Origin: Promethearchaeota archaeon
Lineage (GTDB): Archaea > Asgardarchaeota > Lokiarchaeia > Sigyniarchaeales > SOKP01
Length of the DNA: 33,209 nt
Reading direction: 5' to 3'
NCBI GenBank assembly: GCA_019894975.1
Contig: JAGXNO010000039.1
Location: 1-33,209, forward strand
In this document: positions 1-6,132 of the stretch, in pieces
How positions within the stretch are numbered: position 1 is the stretch's first letter
How the letters are laid out: the number at the start of each line of letters is the position of its first letter
Made by a program: the position numbers and the translations under genes
Notes under the pieces: model-generated
The model's input: only the letters and a program-made list of their open reading frames with translations
What the model was told of the DNA's origin: nothing
The model's database searches: none

Positions 1-285
1 CTCTATAAGAATTTGGATTTCTTTGTCTAAAGGAGGATTTTTAGATATAATCCAAGCAGATTTATGCAATCTTTCATTGTTCCCTCTTAAGAAATCTAAA
101 ATTATTTCAAACGATTGGATATTGAGTAAAATAAAATCCATCCCATCTACAATTACAGATAACAGTTTTGATTTTTTGGTGTTTTTATTAAAATCTTTGA
201 TAAAACGCTTTGCTACTGATGGTGGAAATGTACCTAATGCTTTAATATAAAACTGATTTTCCCCAATTTTCTCGATTCGATACAT
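1..285 (-). CDS. Partial hypothetical protein, STAS-like pattern (C-terminus outside window)
   Basis: Open reading frame on the minus strand that runs off the left edge without a stop. It starts MYRIEKIGENQFYIKALG and continues with an alternating strand/helix pattern (FPPSVAKRFIKDFNKN, then KLLSVIVDGMDFILLN, then SFEIILDFLRGNNERL, then AWIISKNPP). That alternation and the VIVDGM strand resemble small STAS/SpoIIAA-like regulatory domains, but no diagnostic motif is visible, so the family is a guess. The ATG ending at 285 is preferred over the in-frame ATG ending at 300 because GAGGT lies five bases before it. At least 95 residues are present. No function is assigned. Confidence 0.6.
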   Translation of the reverse strand, partial: MYRIEKIGENQFYIKALGTFPPSVAKRFIKDFNKNTKKSKLLSVIVDGMDFILLNIQSFEIILDFLRGNNERLHKSAWIISKNPPLDKEIQILIE

Positions 286-492
286 GATTAACCTCTTCAT
301 TTCTTTAATTTCAAATTAAATAATTGTTAGTCGTTCATATTAACTTTATCATAAAATGTGTAAACTCAATAAATCACTTAATTACTGCTGAGATTCTTTT
401 AAAAAATAGTGTTGAATTTTAAAATTTGTATCTACTTATTTTTTAAATTATAATAATTGAAAATAGTATCAAAAAATATAAGGGAAAGTCCT

Positions 493-951
493 ATGACGTA
501 TAATTGTGAAAAATTAGAACGGGATGCTCAACTAGTTCTATCCATACGCACGAAAACCTCAGTACAACAACTACCTCAGCTAATAGGAGAAACTTACATG
601 AAAATCATGCAATATTTAGGTGAACAAGGAAAAAATCCATCAAATGCTCCTTTTGTGGGGTATTTTAATTTAGATATGCAAAATCTGGATGTAGAAATCG
701 GTTTTCCTGTCTCTAAAAAACTTCCTGAAAGAGATGACATAAAAGCGAGTGAAATTCCTGCGGGGAATTATACGAGTTGTATTTATACCGGCCCCTATGA
801 TAAAATTCAACCAGCATATAATGCTCTTACTGAATGGTCTGAAAAGAATGGTTACGAGACATCCGGGATTGCTTATGAATTATATATAGATGATCCAGGG
901 GTAAGCCCTCCTGAAGAACTGAAAACTCAGATTCTTTTCTTGCTTAAATAA
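493..951 (+). CDS. GyrI-like small-molecule-binding domain protein
   Basis: About 152 residues from the ATG at 493; an upstream in-frame TTG at 457 would add 12 residues but has no better support. The protein is a single GyrI-like / AraC effector-binding domain (SOUL/GyrI superfamily). Visible family features are the paired beta-alpha repeats, the segment VGYFNLDMQNLDVEIGFPV, the EIPAGNYTSCIYTGPY turn (the usual ligand-pocket region), and the C-terminal acidic strand YELYIDDPG followed by PPEELKTQILFLL. Stand-alone proteins of this family bind small hydrophobic or cationic ligands; the ligand here is unknown. There is no DNA-binding domain attached. It stands alone between the partial gene to its left and the long helical protein to its right. 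Confidence 0.8.
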   Translation: MTYNCEKLERDAQLVLSIRTKTSVQQLPQLIGETYMKIMQYLGEQGKNPSNAPFVGYFNLDMQNLDVEIGFPVSKKLPERDDIKASEIPAGNYTSCIYTGPYDKIQPAYNALTEWSEKNGYETSGIAYELYIDDPGVSPPEELKTQILFLLK

Positions 952-1078
952 TAATTTTATAACCTCCTCATTTTTTTCAAAATTATTTGACTAGATCCAT
1001 TAATTAGTAGTTAGTTATTTATATAATATTGAGAAATCAAATTCTTTTAAATGATATAAAATAATTAGGGCTGATATT

Positions 1079-3004
1079 ATGGGAATGGAAAGAATAGAGG
1101 AGCGAGAATTGGAAGAGAAAAGGCTTGAAAGGGAAAGTTTGGAGAAGGAAAGATTAGAAATAGGGCGACTTGAAAAAGAACGACTTGAGAGAGAAAGAAT
1201 TGAGAATAAACTATTTCCCAGCAACGCACTATTTATGATACCTAGTTGGGGTGATTTGTTAGGTTATCCTACTTTAGGAATGTATGTTCATCATGAAGTA
1301 TCAAGGATAGTATCAGATACTGTAATCTTCTTCACGGGTTACGACTATTCCATTGAGATTGAACGAGGAACTCTTCATTACCTTTTTGGTTTAGGGTACT
1401 ATTTCTTAAAATTTGAATTAGAATCTGGTAAATACATTACAGACAACAGGACCTTAACCGGATTAATACTATCTGATTTTTCTTATGATCATATGGCTAC
1501 GTCTGCAAATGTTACTTTAGAAGATGACCAAGATGTTATAATCGCAGAAAAAGTGATTAAAGTTCCCATCGATTTATCTTATAAATCAGAGAACCATAAA
1601 ACTTTCATAAAGGGCGCGTTAATGAGAAATATATTCATACCTCATAAAGATATATTTTTAGAGATGATGGAAACAATCCGTAATCCTGATTCATATCAAA
1701 TAGCTAAAAATGGTCATATGCTATTAAGTACACATTGGGATTTCTATAATCAAATATTAGTTTCTGAGAAAATGAGAGGAAAATCAGATGATTCCTATCT
1801 GAATTCCGCAGCAGGATTAAATGGGATAATCTATGCTGCTGATCAACATTTACAAGGAACAATTTCTCAGGTAAATCTTAGTATAATTGAAGGTAATATT
1901 AATTCATTGAAGAGTATTTATTCTAATCTGGAGTTTGACCCGATGTATCTATTCTCAATATTAGAAAATACATCAACCATAATAAGCTCTGATATTGCCC
2001 AAATATCTCCCAAAAAAAGAGAGTCAACTGCAAAAAAGTCAACTAAACATTCAATTTTTGATTCTGCTGAAGATCGTTTGTATGCATTCGCTAGTTGGCC
2101 AATGCAATTTAAGAGAAAAGCTAAGAAAGAACCTTTAGTTATTCCTAAAATGGTAAAACAGCCCATATATCTCAAAGAGAATGACATAAGAAGTGGCGAA
2201 ATTAAAATTACCGAAACACCTGAATACAAACAAGAAAAATTTGAGTTGGAATCATTAAAATCTGAAGAAGTTGAATTTAAACCACTACCAAATCCGCCCA
2301 TAGCTGATGTTAAACCAATTCTTACGTATTTAAAAAAAGTTATTGTAGAAAATTATGAGATGCGGTCTATTGGGAAAGCTTTTGAAATCGCTAGGGAGAG
2401 TATGAGAGAAATAGGGGTTAGTGCAACCACAATTCATCAGACAAAAATATGGGAAATGAGTAAATTTGCTAATATATACGTGAAAAAAGAATCTAACCTT
2501 GGATTATCTTTAAAGGAAAAACAGGAATTAAGTAAAAAAATTGATTCATGGTATTTTGAAATCGAAGAGGAAGAAAGGAAGGAACGAGAAAGGTTAGAGG
2601 GTATTCGCAAGGAAGAAGAGAGGAGAGAGACGGAAGAAAAGGATAGAAAAGAAAGAGAAAGGCAAGAAAGGGAGAATCAAAAAAGAGATCGTTTAGAAAG
2701 AGAAAGAAAAGAAAAAGAAAGGCTAGAGCAAGAAAGGATAGAAACAGAGCGTTTAGAACAGATTGAAAGGGAAAAACAAGAGGAGATCAGAATAGAAATG
2801 GAACGTATAGAAAGGGAGAAGGCAGAAATAGTAGCTATTGAAAAAGAAAAATTAGAACTTGAACGGTTAAAACAAGAAAGAAAACTTAAAGAAAAAGAAG
2901 CGAAACAAGAAGTAAAAAGACAAAAAAAGCTAGAAAAACAAAAGAAAAAAATAGAAAAAAAGAAGCAAAAAGAACAGGAGAAATTGGAAAATCTCCAATC
3001 TTAA
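1079..3004 (+). CDS. Large protein with ER/K-rich helices at both ends, unknown central domain
   Basis: 641 residues. Residues 1-43 are almost entirely E, R, K and L in an i,i+4 pattern (ERLEIGRLEKERLERERIEN), and roughly the last 140 residues repeat the same composition ending in a very Lys-rich tail. Such segments form long single alpha helices or coiled coils. Between them lies a globular region (about 45-300; for example MIPSWGDLLGYPTLGMYVHH and HWDFYNQILVSEKMRG), a proline- and Lys-rich linker (about 310-415) and a helical segment (about 420-500, PILTYLKKVIVENYEMR). I recognise no catalytic motif, signal peptide or membrane segment. A cytosolic spacer or scaffold role is inference. Start is the ATG at 1079; a second in-frame ATG follows two codons later. 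The repetitive codons could mislead similarity searches. Confidence 0.75.
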   Translation: MGMERIEERELEEKRLERESLEKERLEIGRLEKERLERERIENKLFPSNALFMIPSWGDLLGYPTLGMYVHHEVSRIVSDTVIFFTGYDYSIEIERGTLHYLFGLGYYFLKFELESGKYITDNRTLTGLILSDFSYDHMATSANVTLEDDQDVIIAEKVIKVPIDLSYKSENHKTFIKGALMRNIFIPHKDIFLEMMETIRNPDSYQIAKNGHMLLSTHWDFYNQILVSEKMRGKSDDSYLNSAAGLNGIIYAADQHLQGTISQVNLSIIEGNINSLKSIYSNLEFDPMYLFSILENTSTIISSDIAQISPKKRESTAKKSTKHSIFDSAEDRLYAFASWPMQFKRKAKKEPLVIPKMVKQPIYLKENDIRSGEIKITETPEYKQEKFELESLKSEEVEFKPLPNPPIADVKPILTYLKKVIVENYEMRSIGKAFEIARESMREIGVSATTIHQTKIWEMSKFANIYVKKESNLGLSLKEKQELSKKIDSWYFEIEEEERKERERLEGIRKEEERRETEEKDRKERERQERENQKRDRLERERKEKERLEQERIETERLEQIEREKQEEIRIEMERIEREKAEIVAIEKEKLELERLKQERKLKEKEAKQEVKRQKKLEKQKKKIEKKKQKEQEKLENLQS

Positions 3005-3091
3005 ATTATTTCAACGTCAAATTATTAGATTCTTTATAAAATTAGCTTATAGCTTATTTGAAATAGAATAATTTTTAATGATGAGTATGTA

Positions 3092-3442
3092 TTGAAGGTG
3101 GATCACCTGAAGTTAAAAAAATTAAAATCAGTTGCTTATAATGCTCTAAGAGATTCATTGGTTTGGAAAGGTGAGTATTTGCTTGATCCTTTTGGACATT
3201 ATACCCCTGAAGAAGAAATTATAATAGATTTAGTTACGGGGAGAATTTATCCAGAAAGAGATGGAGATAGTGTCGAGGAATACTATAGTAAGATTCATGA
3301 ATGGTTTCTAGAGGTTTTGCCAAAGGAAAATATTTCTATAGATATAATAGATAGTGCTATTATTAAAATTAGCCCCGCAGGCAAAAAATGTATTATTTTG
3401 GCGCAAGACAGGGAATTTAGAGCAAATTTAAAGTATAAATAA
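3092..3442 (+). CDS. Hypothetical small protein
   Basis: About 116 residues, acidic and helical, with no family I recognise. Visible elements are a Lys-rich amphipathic start (LKLKKLKSVAYNALRDSL), a central stretch LLDPFGHYTPEEEIIIDLVTGRIYPERDG that looks like a short beta hairpin, and EEYYSKIHEWFLEVLP followed by a C-terminal strand pair (IDIIDSAIIKISPAGKKCIILAQ). The frame opens with TTG at 3092 and a GTG at 3098; there is no in-frame ATG, so the start is uncertain. The stop lies one base from the 3' end of the convergent tRNA-Trp gene, so the two transcripts must overlap. Confidence 0.65.
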   Translation: MKVDHLKLKKLKSVAYNALRDSLVWKGEYLLDPFGHYTPEEEIIIDLVTGRIYPERDGDSVEEYYSKIHEWFLEVLPKENISIDIIDSAIIKISPAGKKCIILAQDREFRANLKYK

Positions 3443-3456
3443 ATGGGGACTGAGGG

Positions 3457-3493
3457 AATTCCAAGATGTTTGGAAATCAATTATCTATTTGAA
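3457..3493 (-). other. T-loop of tRNA-Trp containing a non-canonical intron
   Basis: 37 nt separate the two halves of the T stem where 7 are expected, so about 30 nt must be removed. AGAT/ATCT can form an intron stem and TTC/GAA a short helix next to the T stem, consistent with a relaxed bulge-helix-bulge. The exact splice sites are not resolved from sequence alone. Confidence 0.65.
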
Positions 3494-3509
3494 CCCTCGA
3501 CCGACAGGT

Positions 3510-3538
3510 GTCCGCAGAACAGCTTTTGCTTGTAGGAT
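3510..3538 (-). other. Canonical-position intron in tRNA-Trp anticodon loop
   Basis: 29 nt between tRNA positions 37 and 38. Inside it AGC-AAAA-GCT can form a small hairpin, and GGA near its 3' end can pair with TCC of the exon loop, giving a bulge-helix-bulge-like arrangement. The boundary could shift by one base, because an A occurs at both edges. Confidence 0.75.
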
Positions 3539-3589
3539 CTGGAGCCTGCTGTGCCACCGGGCTACACCAAGTCCCCGTTGGTTATTTAA

Positions 3590-3620
3590 ATTTATAAAGA
3601 TTTTATGAAATTTATATCTT
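3590..3620 (-). promoter_or_regulatory. Probable promoter of tRNA-Trp
   Basis: On the minus strand two TATA-like boxes, GATATAAAT (about 3610-3618) and TTTATAAAT (3590-3598), lie upstream of the tRNA 5' end at 3576. The outer one is about 35-40 nt away, which would give a short 5' leader trimmed by RNase P. Position and composition only. Confidence 0.4.
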
Positions 3621-3691
3621 TTTTAAATTAATCATGATATTTGAGGTTAATTGACGAGTAAAATGAAAAATAATTCTAAATAAAAAAAAAG

Positions 3692-4312
3692 TTAAAACTC
3701 TGGAAAGTCTTTCATTCCGTCTTCAAGTTGAATACCAAGAGAATTCAGTGCCATTGCGGTTAAAGTGTATTGCCCAACTGTAAAAACTACATCCATTAGC
3801 TGTTGAGGGCTATAAGTCTTACTAAGCTCTTCCCATGTTGCATTACTGATGATGGAATCAATATATAACTCATCTGCGGCGCGAAGTAACGTTGATTCTA
3901 AAGAATTCCAACCTTCAGCATCTGGACCTTCCTTAATCTGTAATATTTCCTCCTCGCTTAATCCGAATCTTTTTGCGATAAGGCTATGTTGAGCCCATTC
4001 ATATTTGGAATTACAAAGCCATCCTGTACGTAGTATAAGGATCTCTTTTTCTCTAATAGGAAGTGAGGATTTATATAGAACGTGATTCCCAAATACACGC
4101 CATCGATTATATAATTTCGAATAGTTTGCCATTGTGGCCAAAATATTTATCACTCCTTTAGTTTTATTCAATTTTCGCCACCCTTCTATCAGATTTCGAG
4201 CATCATCATCCCATTTTGATTCTTCTAAGGGAGGAATTCTTGGTTTGGAAAGGTAATTAGACTTCCTTTGACCTTTATTTTTATTAAAAATTTTTTTTTC
4301 TTTCTCTGAAAT
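3692..4312 (-). CDS. Carboxymuconolactone decarboxylase (AhpD-like) family protein, apparent AUU start
   Basis: Family features are PRIPPLEESKWDDDARNLI near the N-terminus, then NILATMANYSKLYNRWRVFGNHVLY, REKEILILRTGWLCNSKYEWAQH and RFGLSEEEI. Only one Cys stands where AhpD proteins have a CxxC pair, so peroxidase activity is doubtful; the family also includes lactone decarboxylases and many uncharacterised members. The frame stays open to a TAA at 4316-4318, and family residues extend well upstream of the first usual start codon, a TTG at 4169-4171. No ATG, GTG or TTG lies between them. An ATT at 4310-4312 gives the natural N-terminus (M)SEKEKKIFNKNKG, and GGTGTGAT (4318-4325) sits five bases ahead, so AUU initiation is proposed, giving 206 residues. 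A sequence error in the A9 run (minus strand, 4291-4299) is the alternative. Confidence 0.8.
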   Translation of the reverse strand: MSEKEKKIFNKNKGQRKSNYLSKPRIPPLEESKWDDDARNLIEGWRKLNKTKGVINILATMANYSKLYNRWRVFGNHVLYKSSLPIREKEILILRTGWLCNSKYEWAQHSLIAKRFGLSEEEILQIKEGPDAEGWNSLESTLLRAADELYIDSIISNATWEELSKTYSPQQLMDVVFTVGQYTLTAMALNSLGIQLEDGMKDFPEF

Positions 4313-4402
4313 TGTTTATCACACCATTTTCTATGTATAAGGATAAAAAAAATTCAATAATTATAGAATTTATTATTTAACATAAAAATAAACTCTAAAT
4401 GT

Positions 4403-4978
4403 ATGAAAGAATTCAAATTTAGTTTGTCTAACTTAAACCTAATTAGCATCAGTTGTATTCAATTAGCTATAGCGCTTGTAATATCATTAATCTTTCAATT
4501 ATTAATTCCATTTTCTTGGCAACCATTAGATACTTTCCAATATGGTGTCAAACAACACGGGGATCCTGGAACAAATATAATTATTTTTACTATTAGTCAA
4601 TGGTATTTTTCGCTTTCAATCGCCTGGCTTTTTTATCGTGAAAATCCTTATATAAATAATTTCCTAATTTATTCGATTGTTCCTTTAGGTATGATTGTCT
4701 TCTATGAATTTAGTGTTTTATATCTATACTATGATTATATTCATATTACTCCATTGATCGTTGACGCATATTTGATTTGGAAATGTAGGCAAACTCTTCT
4801 GAAAAGATTTACTCCATTTATAATAACCTTGAATAGCATCTGGTTGTTTTCAGTTTACTATTTTAATTTGGCTTATTATTATGAGGAGCTGCTAATTTTT
4901 ATAAGAAATGTTATTATTTACGTTGTGTTGTGGACTACTTTAGCATTTTTATTTAAATCTAAGAAAATATTGGATTAA
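4403..4978 (+). CDS. Multi-pass membrane protein, unknown
   Basis: 191 residues, highly hydrophobic and aromatic, with about six predicted membrane segments (approximately residues 14-37, 58-78, 85-108, 111-127, 135-155 and 163-185) and a short Lys-rich C-terminus. I see no transporter signature, catalytic motif or signal peptide and do not recognise the family. The start is the ATG at 4403; the region before it is AT-rich with no clear Shine-Dalgarno sequence. It converges on the zinc-ribbon membrane protein that ends at 4994, with only 15 bases between the two stops. Confidence 0.75.
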   Translation: MKEFKFSLSNLNLISISCIQLAIALVISLIFQLLIPFSWQPLDTFQYGVKQHGDPGTNIIIFTISQWYFSLSIAWLFYRENPYINNFLIYSIVPLGMIVFYEFSVLYLYYDYIHITPLIVDAYLIWKCRQTLLKRFTPFIITLNSIWLFSVYYFNLAYYYEELLIFIRNVIIYVVLWTTLAFLFKSKKILD

Positions 4979-4993
4979 AAAGTGTGATGTCTT

Positions 4994-5488
4994 CTAAATC
5001 TTTTCCCCACATTCTTCACAGAATTTTAGACTCTCTATGTTATTCAACTTAGCGCCACAATTAGCACAAAAGTTTGGGTTTTTAGGTAAGGAAGATCCTT
5101 TTTCCAATATTTCATACTCAAAAGTTTCTTTTTCTTGCACTGTGTGTTTAAGCTCAATATTACAATTGTCGCAAAATTTAGTGTCGGCAGGTATATATCT
5201 TCCACATGAAAGGCACCTAAACCAGAGTTTTTTACCACAGTTTCTGCAGAATTCGCCATATTTACTAACAGGAGCATTACACCGAAGACACGTCTTATCT
5301 TCTAACCAGAAGTAGTGAGACATTAACTTTATTATAATCAATAAGAAAAATGAAATAGGAAGTAAAATCAACCATAATGGATTTAGTAATAAAGAGAACA
5401 AAATTGAAATGACTGTAATTAGAACAAAAATTAAAAGCCCTATTACCAAATTGCTTCTATTCTTTACACTTTTAGGATTGAAGCTCAC
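4994..5488 (-). CDS. Membrane-anchored protein with three zinc ribbons
   Basis: 164 residues from a GTG start. Two adjoining hydrophobic segments (about 14-35 and 37-56) form a hairpin anchor. Three CxxC...CxxC ribbons follow: Cys 67/70/81/84 (CLRCNAPVSKYGEFCRNC), Cys 92/95/106/109 (CLSCGRYIPADTKFCDNC) and Cys 141/144/157/160 (CANCGAKLNN..FCEEC). Each should bind one zinc and probably mediates protein contacts on the cytosolic side; the partner is unknown. Double zinc-ribbon anchors of this layout are frequent in archaea, so the structural call is firm and the function is open. A second, much smaller zinc-ribbon gene lies just upstream on the same strand. Confidence 0.8.
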   Translation of the reverse strand: MSFNPKSVKNRSNLVIGLLIFVLITVISILFSLLLNPLWLILLPISFFLLIIIKLMSHYFWLEDKTCLRCNAPVSKYGEFCRNCGKKLWFRCLSCGRYIPADTKFCDNCNIELKHTVQEKETFEYEILEKGSSLPKNPNFCANCGAKLNNIESLKFCEECGEKI

Positions 5489-5565
5489 AAAAATAACTTT
5501 GTTTTATAATTTTATTTATAGGAATTATAATTATACATTAACTTTAAGATATTTGGGTACGATAA

Positions 5566-5715
5566 TTAGCGGATATTAGTTTTGCAATAGGGACAAATTT
5601 CAGTATCCTTTTCAATTTGCTCCCCACACGCAAAACATACTATAGTATTAATCCCGAATAATATTTTTTCTTCATCCTTTTCAATAAGGCTATTCTCAGA
5701 TCCTTTCTCAGACAT
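5566..5715 (-). CDS. Small zinc-ribbon protein (49 aa)
   Basis: A 49-residue frame on the minus strand from the ATG at 5713-5715 to a TAA at 5566-5568. The N-terminal half is acidic (MSEKGSENSLIEKDEEKILF) and the C-terminal half is one zinc ribbon, CFACGEQIEKDTEICPYC, with two CxxC knuckles 14 residues apart. It lies 77 bases upstream of the three-ribbon membrane protein in the same direction. No TATA or Shine-Dalgarno sequence is obvious, but the tidy ribbon and conserved spacing make a random frame unlikely. Probably an adaptor or metal-binding protein. Confidence 0.65.
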   Translation of the reverse strand: MSEKGSENSLIEKDEEKILFGINTIVCFACGEQIEKDTEICPYCKTNIR

Positions 5716-5881
5716 AATTCCACTTCAAAATTAGATTGTATATGTTTAAAAATATCAATAATAAATTTAATAAAAAATTGGAGTCCGATCTTTAATCGTC
5801 GCATTTAACAACAAAATTTAAGAGTTTAGAATTATTTCTTTCTTCATATAATAAATATAAAATTGAGATGATAAAAAATAA

Positions 5882-6119
5882 ATGCCTGGTTCACATGGGT
5901 CTCTAACTAAAGCTGGAAACTAATACAAAATTATTGTATTTAGCTAGAAAAGTTAAAATGCAGACCCCTAAAATTGAAAGGTCAGGAGTAAATTCTAAAA
6001 AGAAGAAACCTCCGAGGATGCGATTTCGAGAGTTATATAAAGCTCGGGTTGTCGGTGGTCGGTTTGGCGGTCAACAGGATAGTTTAGGAGCTAAACGAGC
6101 CCAGTTTTCAAGAAAATAA
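5882..6119 (+). CDS. rps30e: Ribosomal protein S30e, gene interrupted by a 31-nt intron
   Basis: Exon 1 (5882-5916) encodes the highly conserved S30e start MPGSHGSLTKAG. Exon 2 (5948-6119) resumes with KVKMQTPKIERSGVNSKKKK, the conserved KVxxQTPK block followed by the usual Lys/Arg-rich tail. Between them lie in-frame stops and a frame change. Removing 5917-5947 joins GCTGG to AAAAGTT and restores AGKVKMQTPK, matching the family with no gap and giving 68 residues. A TTG at 5934 could start exon 2 alone but would drop the invariant GSHGSL block. The C-terminal extension VVGGRFGGQQDSLGAKRAQ is longer than in the short archaeal S30e proteins I recall. S30e is a small-subunit protein near the decoding site. 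The gene stands alone, with GAGATGA about nine bases before the ATG. Confidence 0.85.
5917..5947 (+). other. Candidate bulge-helix-bulge mRNA intron within rps30e
   Basis: AGCT in exon 1 (5911-5914) pairs with AGCT at the end of the intron (5942-5945). Three-base bulges GGA (5915-5917) and AGA (5946-5948) follow the two strands, and TAACT/AGTTA (5904-5908 with 5951-5955) closes the outside. Intron bases AATACAA/TTGTATT (5922-5928 with 5934-5940) form an inner hairpin. Cutting after the second base of each bulge, as the archaeal splicing endonuclease does, removes exactly the 31 nt needed to restore the frame. Departures from the ideal motif are A/A mismatches in the outer helix and an extra bulge in the inner one. 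Confidence 0.7.
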
Positions 6120-6132
6120 ATAATTTTTCTCA

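Larger units (their letters stand above)
3444..3576 (-). tRNA. tRNA-Trp (anticodon CCA) with two introns
   Basis: Reading the minus strand from 3576, the acceptor GGGGACT pairs with AGTCCCC (3445-3451). The D stem is GTGT/GCAC with a GG-containing loop, the anticodon stem is GCAGG/CCTGT, the variable loop is CGGTC, and the T stem is GAGGG/CCCTC. The anticodon CCA sits at 3540-3542. Removing about 29 nt from the anticodon loop and about 30 nt from the T loop leaves exactly 74 nt with every arm of standard length, which is the main evidence for both introns. The discriminator is A (3444) and no CCA is encoded. The first intron is at the canonical 37/38 site common in archaeal tRNA-Trp. Confidence 0.9.

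Noticed and set aside
1015..1224. Ser/Leu-rich reading frame on the minus strand opposite the charged helix
   Set aside because: It is the antisense reading of E/K/R-rich codons and overlaps a better-supported gene.
3098..3106. GGATCACCT, identical to the conserved 3' end of 16S rRNA
   Set aside because: Only nine bases match and the flanks do not resemble rRNA; it lies in the start region of a coding frame and is probably chance.
5934..6119. A stand-alone short basic protein starting at TTG 5934
   Set aside because: It would lack the invariant N-terminal S30e block, which is encoded just upstream in another frame; a spliced gene explains both parts.
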